Below are positions 45,366 through 52,849 of a DNA stretch of 64,000 bases, piece after piece. The first letter of the stretch is position 1, and each line of letters begins with the position of its first letter. Made by a program: the position numbers and the translations under genes. The stretch covers positions 1-64,000 of the forward strand of contig CAIKAF010000033.1 in NCBI GenBank assembly GCA_903825395.1. Direction: 5' to 3'. This DNA comes from an uncultured Flavobacteriales bacterium (GTDB lineage: Bacteria > Bacteroidota > Bacteroidia > CAIKAF01). The notes beneath the pieces were generated by a model that worked only from the letters and a program-made list of their open reading frames with translations, ran no database searches and had not been told where the DNA came from.

Positions 45366-46106
45366 TTAAAATCCGAAGTTATCAAAACCTGTTTCCACCA
45401 GTTTTTGATACTTAATTTCATTGAATTTATAAAAACTAGATGGTTTATGTGGAACTCCCTCTTGTTTTTCATCCAAATGAGTCAGGATATCCAATTTTTG
45501 GATTTTCCTTCTAAAATTTCGTTTGTCCAGAGGCTTATCTAAGATGGCCTCATACAATCGATGCAATTGGCCTAGAGTGAACTTTACCGGAAGTAAATTA
45601 AACCCCACGGGTTTAATTGCGATGGTTTCGCGAAGTCGTTTAAGACATGTGGTCAAAATTCGATTGTGGTCAAAAGCCAAATCACCTACATCCTGAATCG
45701 GCACCCATTGTACACTTCGAGCAAAGGATGCCGGCTGAGGCGTATAGTCATTCATATTGACCAAGGAGAAAAATGCGATGGTAATAACGCGCACATCGGG
45801 TTCTTGACGCACTGTTTTTAGCCATTCCCTATCTTTTGGCTTAGCCAATCGATTGGGGTCGCCAAAGGCACCTGCCTGTTGAAGAAACAAATCCGTTAAG
45901 CCTGTCAGTTCAAATAAAACCCGTTCTGCAGCCATCTCTAGATTTTCATTTTCAAAAATCAAGTCGCCCGGCAAGGCCAAAACATCATCTGTTCTGCCAT
46001 CGGAAAGGCTACGGCCAATCAATAGAACGTTTAAATTTTCATCGTCAAAGCCCAGTATAACATTGTCTACAGAAACCCTGGGATTTAAATCATGAAGGTG
46101 TGGCAT
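45366..46106 (-). CDS. NrtR-type NUDIX/winged-helix regulator
   Basis: A 246-residue protein. The NUDIX-like domain (~10-150) keeps only a degenerate box (GDLIFENENLEMAAERVLFE then LTG), lacking the Glu pair needed for hydrolysis, as in ligand-sensing NrtR proteins. A winged helix follows (~165-230: FTLGQLHRLYEAILDKPLDK, RNFRRKIQKL). NrtR relatives in Bacteroidota control sugar use (AraR of Bacteroides). The ATG at 46106 is chosen because a TATTTTTG promoter element lies at 46123-46130. Position between zwf and the maltose genes points to it as their regulator. Confidence 0.85.
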   Translation of the reverse strand: MPHLHDLNPRVSVDNVILGFDDENLNVLLIGRSLSDGRTDDVLALPGDLIFENENLEMAAERVLFELTGLTDLFLQQAGAFGDPNRLAKPKDREWLKTVRQEPDVRVITIAFFSLVNMNDYTPQPASFARSVQWVPIQDVGDLAFDHNRILTTCLKRLRETIAIKPVGFNLLPVKFTLGQLHRLYEAILDKPLDKRNFRRKIQKLDILTHLDEKQEGVPHKPSSFYKFNEIKYQKLVETGFDNFGF

Positions 46107-46122
46107 ATATAAGATTGGAGTG

Positions 46123-46130
46123 CAAAAATA
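46123..46130 (-). promoter_or_regulatory. putative -7 element of the NrtR-type regulator
   Basis: TATTTTTG followed by CA on the minus strand, 17 bases before the chosen ATG. Its position inside the longer possible frame supports the shorter start. No clear TTG at -33. Confidence 0.4.
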
Positions 46131-46145
46131 AAAAGAAAGCGTATC

Positions 46146-46170
46146 TTGGTAGTGTATATTTGACACTAAG
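46146..46170 (+). promoter_or_regulatory. operator/promoter of the sugar kinase-maltose operon
   Basis: Contains TAGTGTATATTTGACACTA (46150-46168), arms TAGTGT / ACACTA around TATATTTG (46155-46162), preceded by TTGG and followed by AG. It shares the GTGTATATTTG core and flanking dyad with the zwf site. A second -7 candidate, TAACTTTG, is at 46174-46181. Sitting between divergent genes, it could control both the regulator and the sugar operon. Confidence 0.6.
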
Positions 46171-46188
46171 ATTTAACTTTGTGGCTGT

Positions 46189-47058
46189 ATGAGACTAATA
46201 GTTGACAGCGGTTCTACCAAAGCAGATTGGGTTCTTTGCAACGAAGATGAAATGGTTTCATCCTTCAATACAATAGGGTTTAACCCCTATTTCATGAATT
46301 CATCGGATGTGGTAGCCTATTTAAATCAAAGGCAGGATTTGTGTGAAATTGCCACATCCATTCGCGAAATCTTTTTTTATGGAGCAGGATGTTCCGATCC
46401 GCATATGAACAGCATCATCAAGTCTGCCTTATCTGATTTTTTTCAAGGGGCTCAGGTTACGGTTGACCACGATTTACATGCTGCCGCCTTTGCTCTATAT
46501 TCAGGAAATCCTTTAATAGCCTGCATCCTAGGTACCGGCAGCAATTCCTGTTTTTATGACGGCTGTTCGTTTCGGGAGGAAGCGCCAGCCCTTGGGTTTA
46601 TTTTAGGGGATGAAGCGAGCGGCAGCTTTTTCGGCAAATATTTAATTCGTGATTATCAATACAACCGCATGCCCTTGGACTTGCGGCGTGATTTTGAGAC
46701 GCATTTTGAAACGCGCTGGAGTGAAATAGTTTCTCAGGTGTATCAAAGTTCCAGAGCCAATGTACGCCTAGCCTCTTACTTTCCATTTGCAGTAAATCAC
46801 TCCAACCACCCCTATATTCTCAATTTAATAGAAACAGGTTTTAACTTGTTTCTAGATTACCATGTACTATGCTACCCAGAAGCGACTTCTAGGCAGGCCG
46901 AAGTAAGCTGCATCGGATCGGTAGGTTACCATTTTAAACCCCTTCTTTCTAAACTGATTGAAGATAAAGGCCTTCGCTTGGGTAAAATCATCCAAAAACC
47001 CATTCAAAGCTTAGTTTTACATCATTCCAATATGAAAAAAAACGCATTACATGAATAA
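46189..47058 (+). CDS. BadF/BadG-type sugar kinase
   Basis: A 289-residue ASKHA-fold kinase. The phosphate-binding loops are VDSGSTKADWVLC at residues 4-16 and CILGTGSNSCFYDG near 110-123, followed by GFILGDEASGSFFGKYLI. This is the N-acetylglucosamine kinase-like BadF/BadG group. No amino sugar genes are nearby; it heads an operon for maltose breakdown in which free glucose is released, so it may serve as the glucokinase. That substrate is inferred. The GH13 gene overlaps it by eight bases. Confidence 0.8.
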   Translation: MRLIVDSGSTKADWVLCNEDEMVSSFNTIGFNPYFMNSSDVVAYLNQRQDLCEIATSIREIFFYGAGCSDPHMNSIIKSALSDFFQGAQVTVDHDLHAAAFALYSGNPLIACILGTGSNSCFYDGCSFREEAPALGFILGDEASGSFFGKYLIRDYQYNRMPLDLRRDFETHFETRWSEIVSQVYQSSRANVRLASYFPFAVNHSNHPYILNLIETGFNLFLDYHVLCYPEATSRQAEVSCIGSVGYHFKPLLSKLIEDKGLRLGKIIQKPIQSLVLHHSNMKKNALHE

Positions 47059-48409
47059 TATCAACTCAACACTTAAAGCAGCAGGGATTACCTTGCTGCT
47101 TTTTTTTATCGCGTTTAAATCGGTTAAGGCTCAACCTGAATGGTCGAAGAACGTGGTCTTATACGAGATGAATGTTCGGCAATTCAGTCCAGAGGGTACA
47201 TTTGCCGCAGCCATGAACCACCTACCTAGGTTGAAAGAAATGGGAATTGATGTAGTTTGGCTTATGCCTATTCATCCCATTGGAATGAAAAACAGGAAAG
47301 GGAGCTTAGGAAGTTATTATGCTGTAAAGGATTACAGAAAAATCAATCCCGAGTTTGGGAAGGAAATTGATTTTAATGCATTTGTTGAAGAAGCACATCG
47401 TTTGGGTTTAAAGGTAATTATTGATTGGGTTGCCAACCATACCTCGCCAGACCACCCATGGGTTACTGAAAAAAAAGCGGATTGGTACAACCGAGATTCT
47501 ATTGGTCAAGTTATTCCTCCTCCAGGAACCGATTGGTTTGATGTCGCTGATCTTAACTACAATTCAAAAGCCATGCGGAAACAAATGATCAGCGATATGT
47601 GTTTTTGGTTAACTGAATACAATATCGATGGTTTTCGATGCGATGTTGCAGATTGGGTACCTGTAGATTTCTGGAACGAGGCCAGAATGGCATTGGATAA
47701 AATTAAGCCTGTATTTATGCTTGCTGAAGCAGAAAACCCCGACCATCATGATCGAGCTTTCGATATGAGCTACGCTTGGGAGTTTCACCATATTTTGAAT
47801 GAGGTGGCCCAAGGAAAAAAATCGGCCCTGCATTTAGGGGAATACATTGCCAAAGAAAAATCCAAATTCCCGACCAAGGCTTATCGCTTATCCTTTACCG
47901 ACAACCACGATGAAAATTCATGGAACGGCACCACTACTGAGCGCCTAGGTCAATTGCGGTTTAGCATGGCGGCTCTAAGTGCGACTTGCTTCGGTATGCC
48001 CTTATTGTATTCGGGGCAAGAGGCAGATTTACAAAAAAGGTTACGGTTTTTTGAGAAAGACACCATTCCATGGAATGGATACTCCCTGCAGCGGTTCTAC
48101 TCCTACTTGTTTCAACTAAAAAAGAACAATCCTGCACTTTGGAATGGAGCGTATGGGGTGTTTCCAGCGGTTGAAAATGCTACACCAAATGAAAGCACGT
48201 TCGCAATTTCAAGAATTAAAGATGAGCATGGATTCTATGCTGTATTTAATTTCAGTCCACAACCCCAATGGGTTGAGGTTATATGGAACAAGGAACCGGG
48301 GCAAGTTCAAGACGTATTCTCAGGCCAATCAATTTTTATTCCCAAGCAATTTGGCCAATTGCTTCAACCCTACGAGTTCCGCCTATTTTCTCAAAAAATC
48401 AAACCATGA
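47051..48409 (+). CDS. GH13 alpha-amylase family enzyme
   Basis: A 452-residue protein with a signal peptide (ITLLLFFIAFKSVKAQ). GH13 regions seen: VIIDWVANHTSPDHPW (region I), GFRCDVADWVP with the nucleophile Asp (II), FMLAEAENPDHH with the acid Glu (III), and RLSFTDNHDENSW (IV). It lacks a T9SS domain, so it is likely periplasmic and cuts maltodextrins for the transporter. The exact specificity is unclear. The transporter gene overlaps it by four bases (ATGA). Confidence 0.9.
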   Translation: MNNINSTLKAAGITLLLFFIAFKSVKAQPEWSKNVVLYEMNVRQFSPEGTFAAAMNHLPRLKEMGIDVVWLMPIHPIGMKNRKGSLGSYYAVKDYRKINPEFGKEIDFNAFVEEAHRLGLKVIIDWVANHTSPDHPWVTEKKADWYNRDSIGQVIPPPGTDWFDVADLNYNSKAMRKQMISDMCFWLTEYNIDGFRCDVADWVPVDFWNEARMALDKIKPVFMLAEAENPDHHDRAFDMSYAWEFHHILNEVAQGKKSALHLGEYIAKEKSKFPTKAYRLSFTDNHDENSWNGTTTERLGQLRFSMAALSATCFGMPLLYSGQEADLQKRLRFFEKDTIPWNGYSLQRFYSYLFQLKKNNPALWNGAYGVFPAVENATPNESTFAISRIKDEHGFYAVFNFSPQPQWVEVIWNKEPGQVQDVFSGQSIFIPKQFGQLLQPYEFRLFSQKIKP

Positions 48410-49917
48410 CGCCAAAAAAAGAACTTTCATGGTGGCAAATCTGGAACATGAGTTTTGGATTTTTGGGAATTCAATTTGGATTTGCCCTGCAAAATGCCAA
48501 TACAAGCCGGATATTTCAAACCCTTGGAGCAGAAGAACAAAGCCTTCCTATTTTATGGTTGGCAGCTCCCGTTACAGGATTGTTGGTTCAGCCCATTATT
48601 GGTTATTATAGCGACAGAACTTGGCATCCGGTTTGGGGTAGACGAAGGCCCTATTTTGCTTTGGGGGCCATCCTTGCATCCTTAGCTTTAATCGCCATGC
48701 CCAATTCCCCCAGCCTATGGATGGCAGCAGGCATGCTTTGGATTATGGATGCATCCATCAACATCAGCATGGAACCCTTTCGAGCATTTGTAGGCGACTT
48801 GCTTCCTCCCAGTCAACGTACCATTGGCTTCGCCATGCAAAGTTTTTTTATTGGAATTGGAGCCGTTGTGGCTTCTGCATTACCTTGGATACTCAGCAAT
48901 TGGTTTAGTCTTGAAAATACAGCTCAAAGCGGTCACATCGCAGCATCTGTAAAATGGTCGTACTATATCGGTGCAGCTGTTTTTCTGGCGGCAGTTCTGT
49001 TTACTGTATTTTCTACCAAAGAATATCCCCCAAACCCAAAGGAACAAGAAGAGAACAATTTAAAAACGGCACCACTCAACATAAAATTCAAACCCAGAAC
49101 CTACCAAATCATTGGAATGGCTCTTTTAGTTGCCACACTCTGCCTTGCTTTTTGGATTCATTCCCAGCAGCTTGAAAAGGAATTGTACGTCTTGGCAGGA
49201 ATTTTTTGCCTTTTTGGACTAGCCTATCTAAGCTCGGGCATTTTAATGGGGAAAAATATTTACCGGATCGGTTTTGTTCAAATGGTTCGTGACTTTCAAA
49301 ATATGCCAAAAACTATGATTCAATTGGCCTTTGTCCAATTTTTTTCATGGTTTGCTTTATTTGCCATGTGGATTTACACTACTTCCGCCGTTACCTCACA
49401 CATTTATGGTACAAGAGATACAAGTTCAAAACTTTTTAATGACGGGGGTGACTGGGTTTCTGTTTTGTTCTCCGTCTACAATGGAATCGCAGCATTAGTG
49501 GCCTTTGGATTGCCCGTTTTAGCTAAAAAAATTGGCCGACAATACACCCACTTAATTTCGTTGTGGCTGGGAGGAATCGGATTGATTTCTATCTATTTCA
49601 TTTCCAATCCAACCCTTTTGATTGTTCCAATGATTGGAGTTGGAATTGCTTGGGCGAGTATTTTATCCATTCCTTATGCCTTGCTAAGCACCTCAATTCC
49701 TCAGCACAAAATGGGGTATTACATGGGGATTTTTAATTTTTTTATTGTCATTCCGCAAATGGTTGCGGCCAGCATTTTAGGGTATATGGTTCAACATTGG
49801 TTTGAAGGTCAGAGCATTTTCGCACTTGTTGTGGGCGGGATTTCAATGTTGTTTGCAGGATTTTTAAATGTTTTTATCGGAGAAAAAGCAAGGGTAACAG
49901 CACCATCTGACCTATGA
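48406..49917 (+). CDS. MFS sugar transporter, SLC45/maltose type
   Basis: A 503-residue membrane protein. The ATG at 48406 overlaps the previous stop; upstream in-frame codons lie inside the GH13 gene. About twelve helices. Marks of the SLC45-like group: GFLGIQFGFALQNANTSRIF, APVTGLLVQPIIGYYSDRTW, GRRRPYFALGAIL, and SIPYALLSTSIPQHKMGYYM followed by GIFNFFIVIPQ. Proton-coupled uptake of maltose fits the phosphorylase two genes later. No PTS or ABC parts are present. Confidence 0.9.
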   Translation: MTPKKELSWWQIWNMSFGFLGIQFGFALQNANTSRIFQTLGAEEQSLPILWLAAPVTGLLVQPIIGYYSDRTWHPVWGRRRPYFALGAILASLALIAMPNSPSLWMAAGMLWIMDASINISMEPFRAFVGDLLPPSQRTIGFAMQSFFIGIGAVVASALPWILSNWFSLENTAQSGHIAASVKWSYYIGAAVFLAAVLFTVFSTKEYPPNPKEQEENNLKTAPLNIKFKPRTYQIIGMALLVATLCLAFWIHSQQLEKELYVLAGIFCLFGLAYLSSGILMGKNIYRIGFVQMVRDFQNMPKTMIQLAFVQFFSWFALFAMWIYTTSAVTSHIYGTRDTSSKLFNDGGDWVSVLFSVYNGIAALVAFGLPVLAKKIGRQYTHLISLWLGGIGLISIYFISNPTLLIVPMIGVGIAWASILSIPYALLSTSIPQHKMGYYMGIFNFFIVIPQMVAASILGYMVQHWFEGQSIFALVVGGISMLFAGFLNVFIGEKARVTAPSDL

Positions 49918-50567
49918 ATACAATTAAAGCCTTAATTTTTGATTTAGACGGGGTGTTGGTAAGTACCGAGCACAATCACTTTTTGGCCTGGAAACGCATC
50001 GCCGATACCTTGAACATTCCATTCAATGAAAATGAAAATGAATTGCTAAAGGGCTTAAGTAGAGAAAAGTCCCTTGAAACCCTTTTATCGCTCGACAATC
50101 GACAGGTTTCTGCATCTGAATTCGAGGAATTACTGCGGGTGAAAAATGAGGCTTATTTGAACTCCGTTGCTCATTTATCGCCTCAAGATTGCCTTCCAGG
50201 CGTTACAGAATTAATCGATGCAGCAAAAAAAGCCAATCTTAAACTGGCGGTGGGCTCGGCAAGCCGCAATGCCAAATTAATCTTACAGCGCATTGAACTG
50301 GATTCAATTATGGATACCATTGTTGACGGCCACGCTGTAAAAAAGACCAAACCCGACCCTGAGGTTTTCTTACGTGCTGCAAAAAATCTTCAACTTTCCC
50401 CAGCAGAATGCCTTGTTTTTGAAGATGCAGAAAGTGGAGTACAGGCCGCTCTAGATGGAGGGTTTATGGTTATTGGGGTGGGAAATCCCTCTTTAAAAAA
50501 CAGGGTATCCAGATACATACCATCGCTTCACAACTTTAATATAAATGAATATGAAATCCTTGGTTGA
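49914..50567 (+). CDS. pgmB: beta-phosphoglucomutase
   Basis: A 217-residue HAD enzyme that turns beta-glucose 1-phosphate into glucose 6-phosphate. The nucleophile motif LIFDLDGVLVSTEHNHFLAW is at the N terminus, the cap holds GLSREKSLETLLSL, motif II is KLAVGSASRNAKLIL, and motif IV is CLVFEDAESGVQAALDGGF. Neighbouring maltose phosphorylase makes its substrate. It overlaps the transporter gene by four bases. Confidence 0.95.
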   Translation: MNTIKALIFDLDGVLVSTEHNHFLAWKRIADTLNIPFNENENELLKGLSREKSLETLLSLDNRQVSASEFEELLRVKNEAYLNSVAHLSPQDCLPGVTELIDAAKKANLKLAVGSASRNAKLILQRIELDSIMDTIVDGHAVKKTKPDPEVFLRAAKNLQLSPAECLVFEDAESGVQAALDGGFMVIGVGNPSLKNRVSRYIPSLHNFNINEYEILG

Positions 50568-52848
50568 GATTCACCCCTGGAAATTGATTGACCGGGATTT
50601 TAACCCCTCAAAACAAAAGCAGGCTGAATCGCTGTTTAGCATCGGGAATGGAAGCTTTGGCCAACGGGCTAATTTTGAAGAAGATTATTCAGGGCCAAGC
50701 TTGCAAGGCAGTTACATCGGGGGAGTGTATTATCCCGATAAAACCCGCGTAGGCTGGTGGAAAAATGGGTATCCTGATTATTTTGCCAAGGTGCTCAACT
50801 CTGCAAACTGGATAGGACTGCACCTTCGGGTAAATGGATTTGTATTGGATGCTTTTACCTTGCCAATCACGAATTTCTATCGAGAACTCGATTTGAAAAG
50901 TGGTCTTCTTACCCGCAAGCTAACCTACACATTGGCAGATTCCACCCAAATTAGCATTACCGCCCTTCGATTTTGTTCAATGGCGAATGAACATCTGGCA
51001 TGCACCCAATTTTCAATAACAACCAACCGGCCTTGTAGCGTTGAAATTGAAGCGTATGTAGATGGTAAAGTGAAAAACCACGACGCGAATTACGATGAAT
51101 ATTTTTGGCAACCTCTTCGAGCTGATGCATCCCAAAATCATCTGGAGTTAGAACAAAAAACAAAAAAAACGGAGTTTCACGTCGCATATAGCCTCGACCA
51201 AGCCTGGACTGTAATCAATGGCATTGAATCTGACACCCCTAGCACATCTAAAACCAATGAGTTTGCAGCGGAAAAAAGAACCTTCAATCTTCAAATGAAT
51301 GGAGAAATTTCTTTGACTCGCTTTGTTGGAATTTCAAGTAGCCTATCCGATGAAGGGGATAACCTTTTGGATATTGCAAAACAGCATAGTTCTAATGCAC
51401 AAATTCAGGGTTGGGAAGCCTCCTTGAACGCTCATATTCTTGCCTGGGATTCAATTTGGCACATGGCAGATGTAGTCATCGATGGCGATAACGCTGCCCA
51501 ACAAGGAATTCGTTTCAATATTTTTCAGCTGTTTCAAACCTACACTGGCAAAAATCCCAAATTGAACATTGGTCCCAAAGGATTTACCGGGGAAAAATAT
51601 GGAGGAGCCACATATTGGGATACCGAGGCATATTGCATTCCATTTTATCTGAAAGTGGCAGAACCTGAAGTAGCAAGGCAACTTTTGCTATACCGATTCC
51701 AACACTTAGATAAAGCCATTGAAAATGCAGCTAAACTTGGTTTCAAAGAGGGCGCAGCACTATTTCCTATGGTTACCATGAATGGAGAAGAGTGCCACAA
51801 TGAATGGGAAATCACCTTCGAAGAAATTCATCGGAATGGAGCTATTGTTTATGCCATTTACTTGTATGAAAAATATACAGGCGATGCGTCCTATGTTTTG
51901 AATTATGGCTATCAGGTCGTTTTTGCCGTTGCCCGGTTTTGGGCTCAGCGCGTAAATTGGTCCAACGACAAAAAACAATTCGTCATTTTAGGTGTAACAG
52001 GCCCGAATGAGTACGAAAACAACGTGAACAACAATTGGTACACCAATTACCTGGCCGCATGGTGCCTAAAGTATGGCATCGAAATAGCTAACCGAATTTC
52101 GGATCTAGAGCACAAACCACTTCCCGTTGAACTTCAAGAATGGGCGCACATCGCAAACAACATGTATTTAGGATGCATCCCGAATTCAGACATCTTTTTG
52201 CAAAACGATGGTTTTCTCGATAAAATCCAGTCTCTCGCATCTGAAATACCCGTAAATCAACGGCCAATCAACCAACACTGGTCTTGGGACCGCATTCTTA
52301 GGTCTGTTTTTATAAAACAAGCCGATGTACTTCAAGGCTTGTATTTCTTTGAAAATCATTTTACTACAGAAACCATTCGGGCCAATTTTGAATTTTATGA
52401 GCCCCGAACCGTCCATGAGTCGTCCTTATCTCCCTGTGTACATTCCATATTGGCATCATGGCTAGGAAAATCGGAAAAGGCCTTGGAAATGTATTTACGA
52501 ACAGCTCGGCTTGATTTGGATGACTACAACCATGAGGCCGATGAAGGGCTTCACATTACCAGCATGGCAGGAACATTTAATAGCGTGGTGGAAGGATTTG
52601 CCGGATTAAGGCTAACCGAAGATGGCATTTCATTAGAACCAAGAATTCCACTCCATTGGAATGCCCTTAAATTCAAACTTAATTACAGGGGGGCGCGTAT
52701 GCAATTTGAAATTTTCCAAGATGAAATTTGGGCTAGCATGCATGGGAAAAGTAGCCTAACTATTCAGGTATTTAAAGAAATGCTGGTAATTAAAGAAGGA
52801 GAGAAAAGGAAAATATCCACTTCAAATATAGCCTCTAATCTAAACTAA
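50545..52848 (+). CDS. GH65 maltose phosphorylase
   Basis: A 767-residue enzyme that splits maltose with phosphate into glucose and beta-glucose 1-phosphate. The N-terminal beta-sandwich holds SIGNGSFGQRANFEEDYSGP and GSYIGGVYYPDKTRVGWWKN. The catalytic (alpha/alpha)6 barrel contains GATYWDTEAYCIPFYL, GEECHNEWEITFEEIHRNGA, and the acid Glu in GPNEYENNVNNNWYTNYLAA (~residue 487). Trehalose or kojibiose phosphorylase are alternatives; the pgmB neighbour supports an inverting maltose phosphorylase. It overlaps pgmB by about 20 bases. Confidence 0.92.
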   Translation: MNMKSLVEIHPWKLIDRDFNPSKQKQAESLFSIGNGSFGQRANFEEDYSGPSLQGSYIGGVYYPDKTRVGWWKNGYPDYFAKVLNSANWIGLHLRVNGFVLDAFTLPITNFYRELDLKSGLLTRKLTYTLADSTQISITALRFCSMANEHLACTQFSITTNRPCSVEIEAYVDGKVKNHDANYDEYFWQPLRADASQNHLELEQKTKKTEFHVAYSLDQAWTVINGIESDTPSTSKTNEFAAEKRTFNLQMNGEISLTRFVGISSSLSDEGDNLLDIAKQHSSNAQIQGWEASLNAHILAWDSIWHMADVVIDGDNAAQQGIRFNIFQLFQTYTGKNPKLNIGPKGFTGEKYGGATYWDTEAYCIPFYLKVAEPEVARQLLLYRFQHLDKAIENAAKLGFKEGAALFPMVTMNGEECHNEWEITFEEIHRNGAIVYAIYLYEKYTGDASYVLNYGYQVVFAVARFWAQRVNWSNDKKQFVILGVTGPNEYENNVNNNWYTNYLAAWCLKYGIEIANRISDLEHKPLPVELQEWAHIANNMYLGCIPNSDIFLQNDGFLDKIQSLASEIPVNQRPINQHWSWDRILRSVFIKQADVLQGLYFFENHFTTETIRANFEFYEPRTVHESSLSPCVHSILASWLGKSEKALEMYLRTARLDLDDYNHEADEGLHITSMAGTFNSVVEGFAGLRLTEDGISLEPRIPLHWNALKFKLNYRGARMQFEIFQDEIWASMHGKSSLTIQVFKEMLVIKEGEKRKISTSNIASNLN

Positions 52849-52849
52849 G

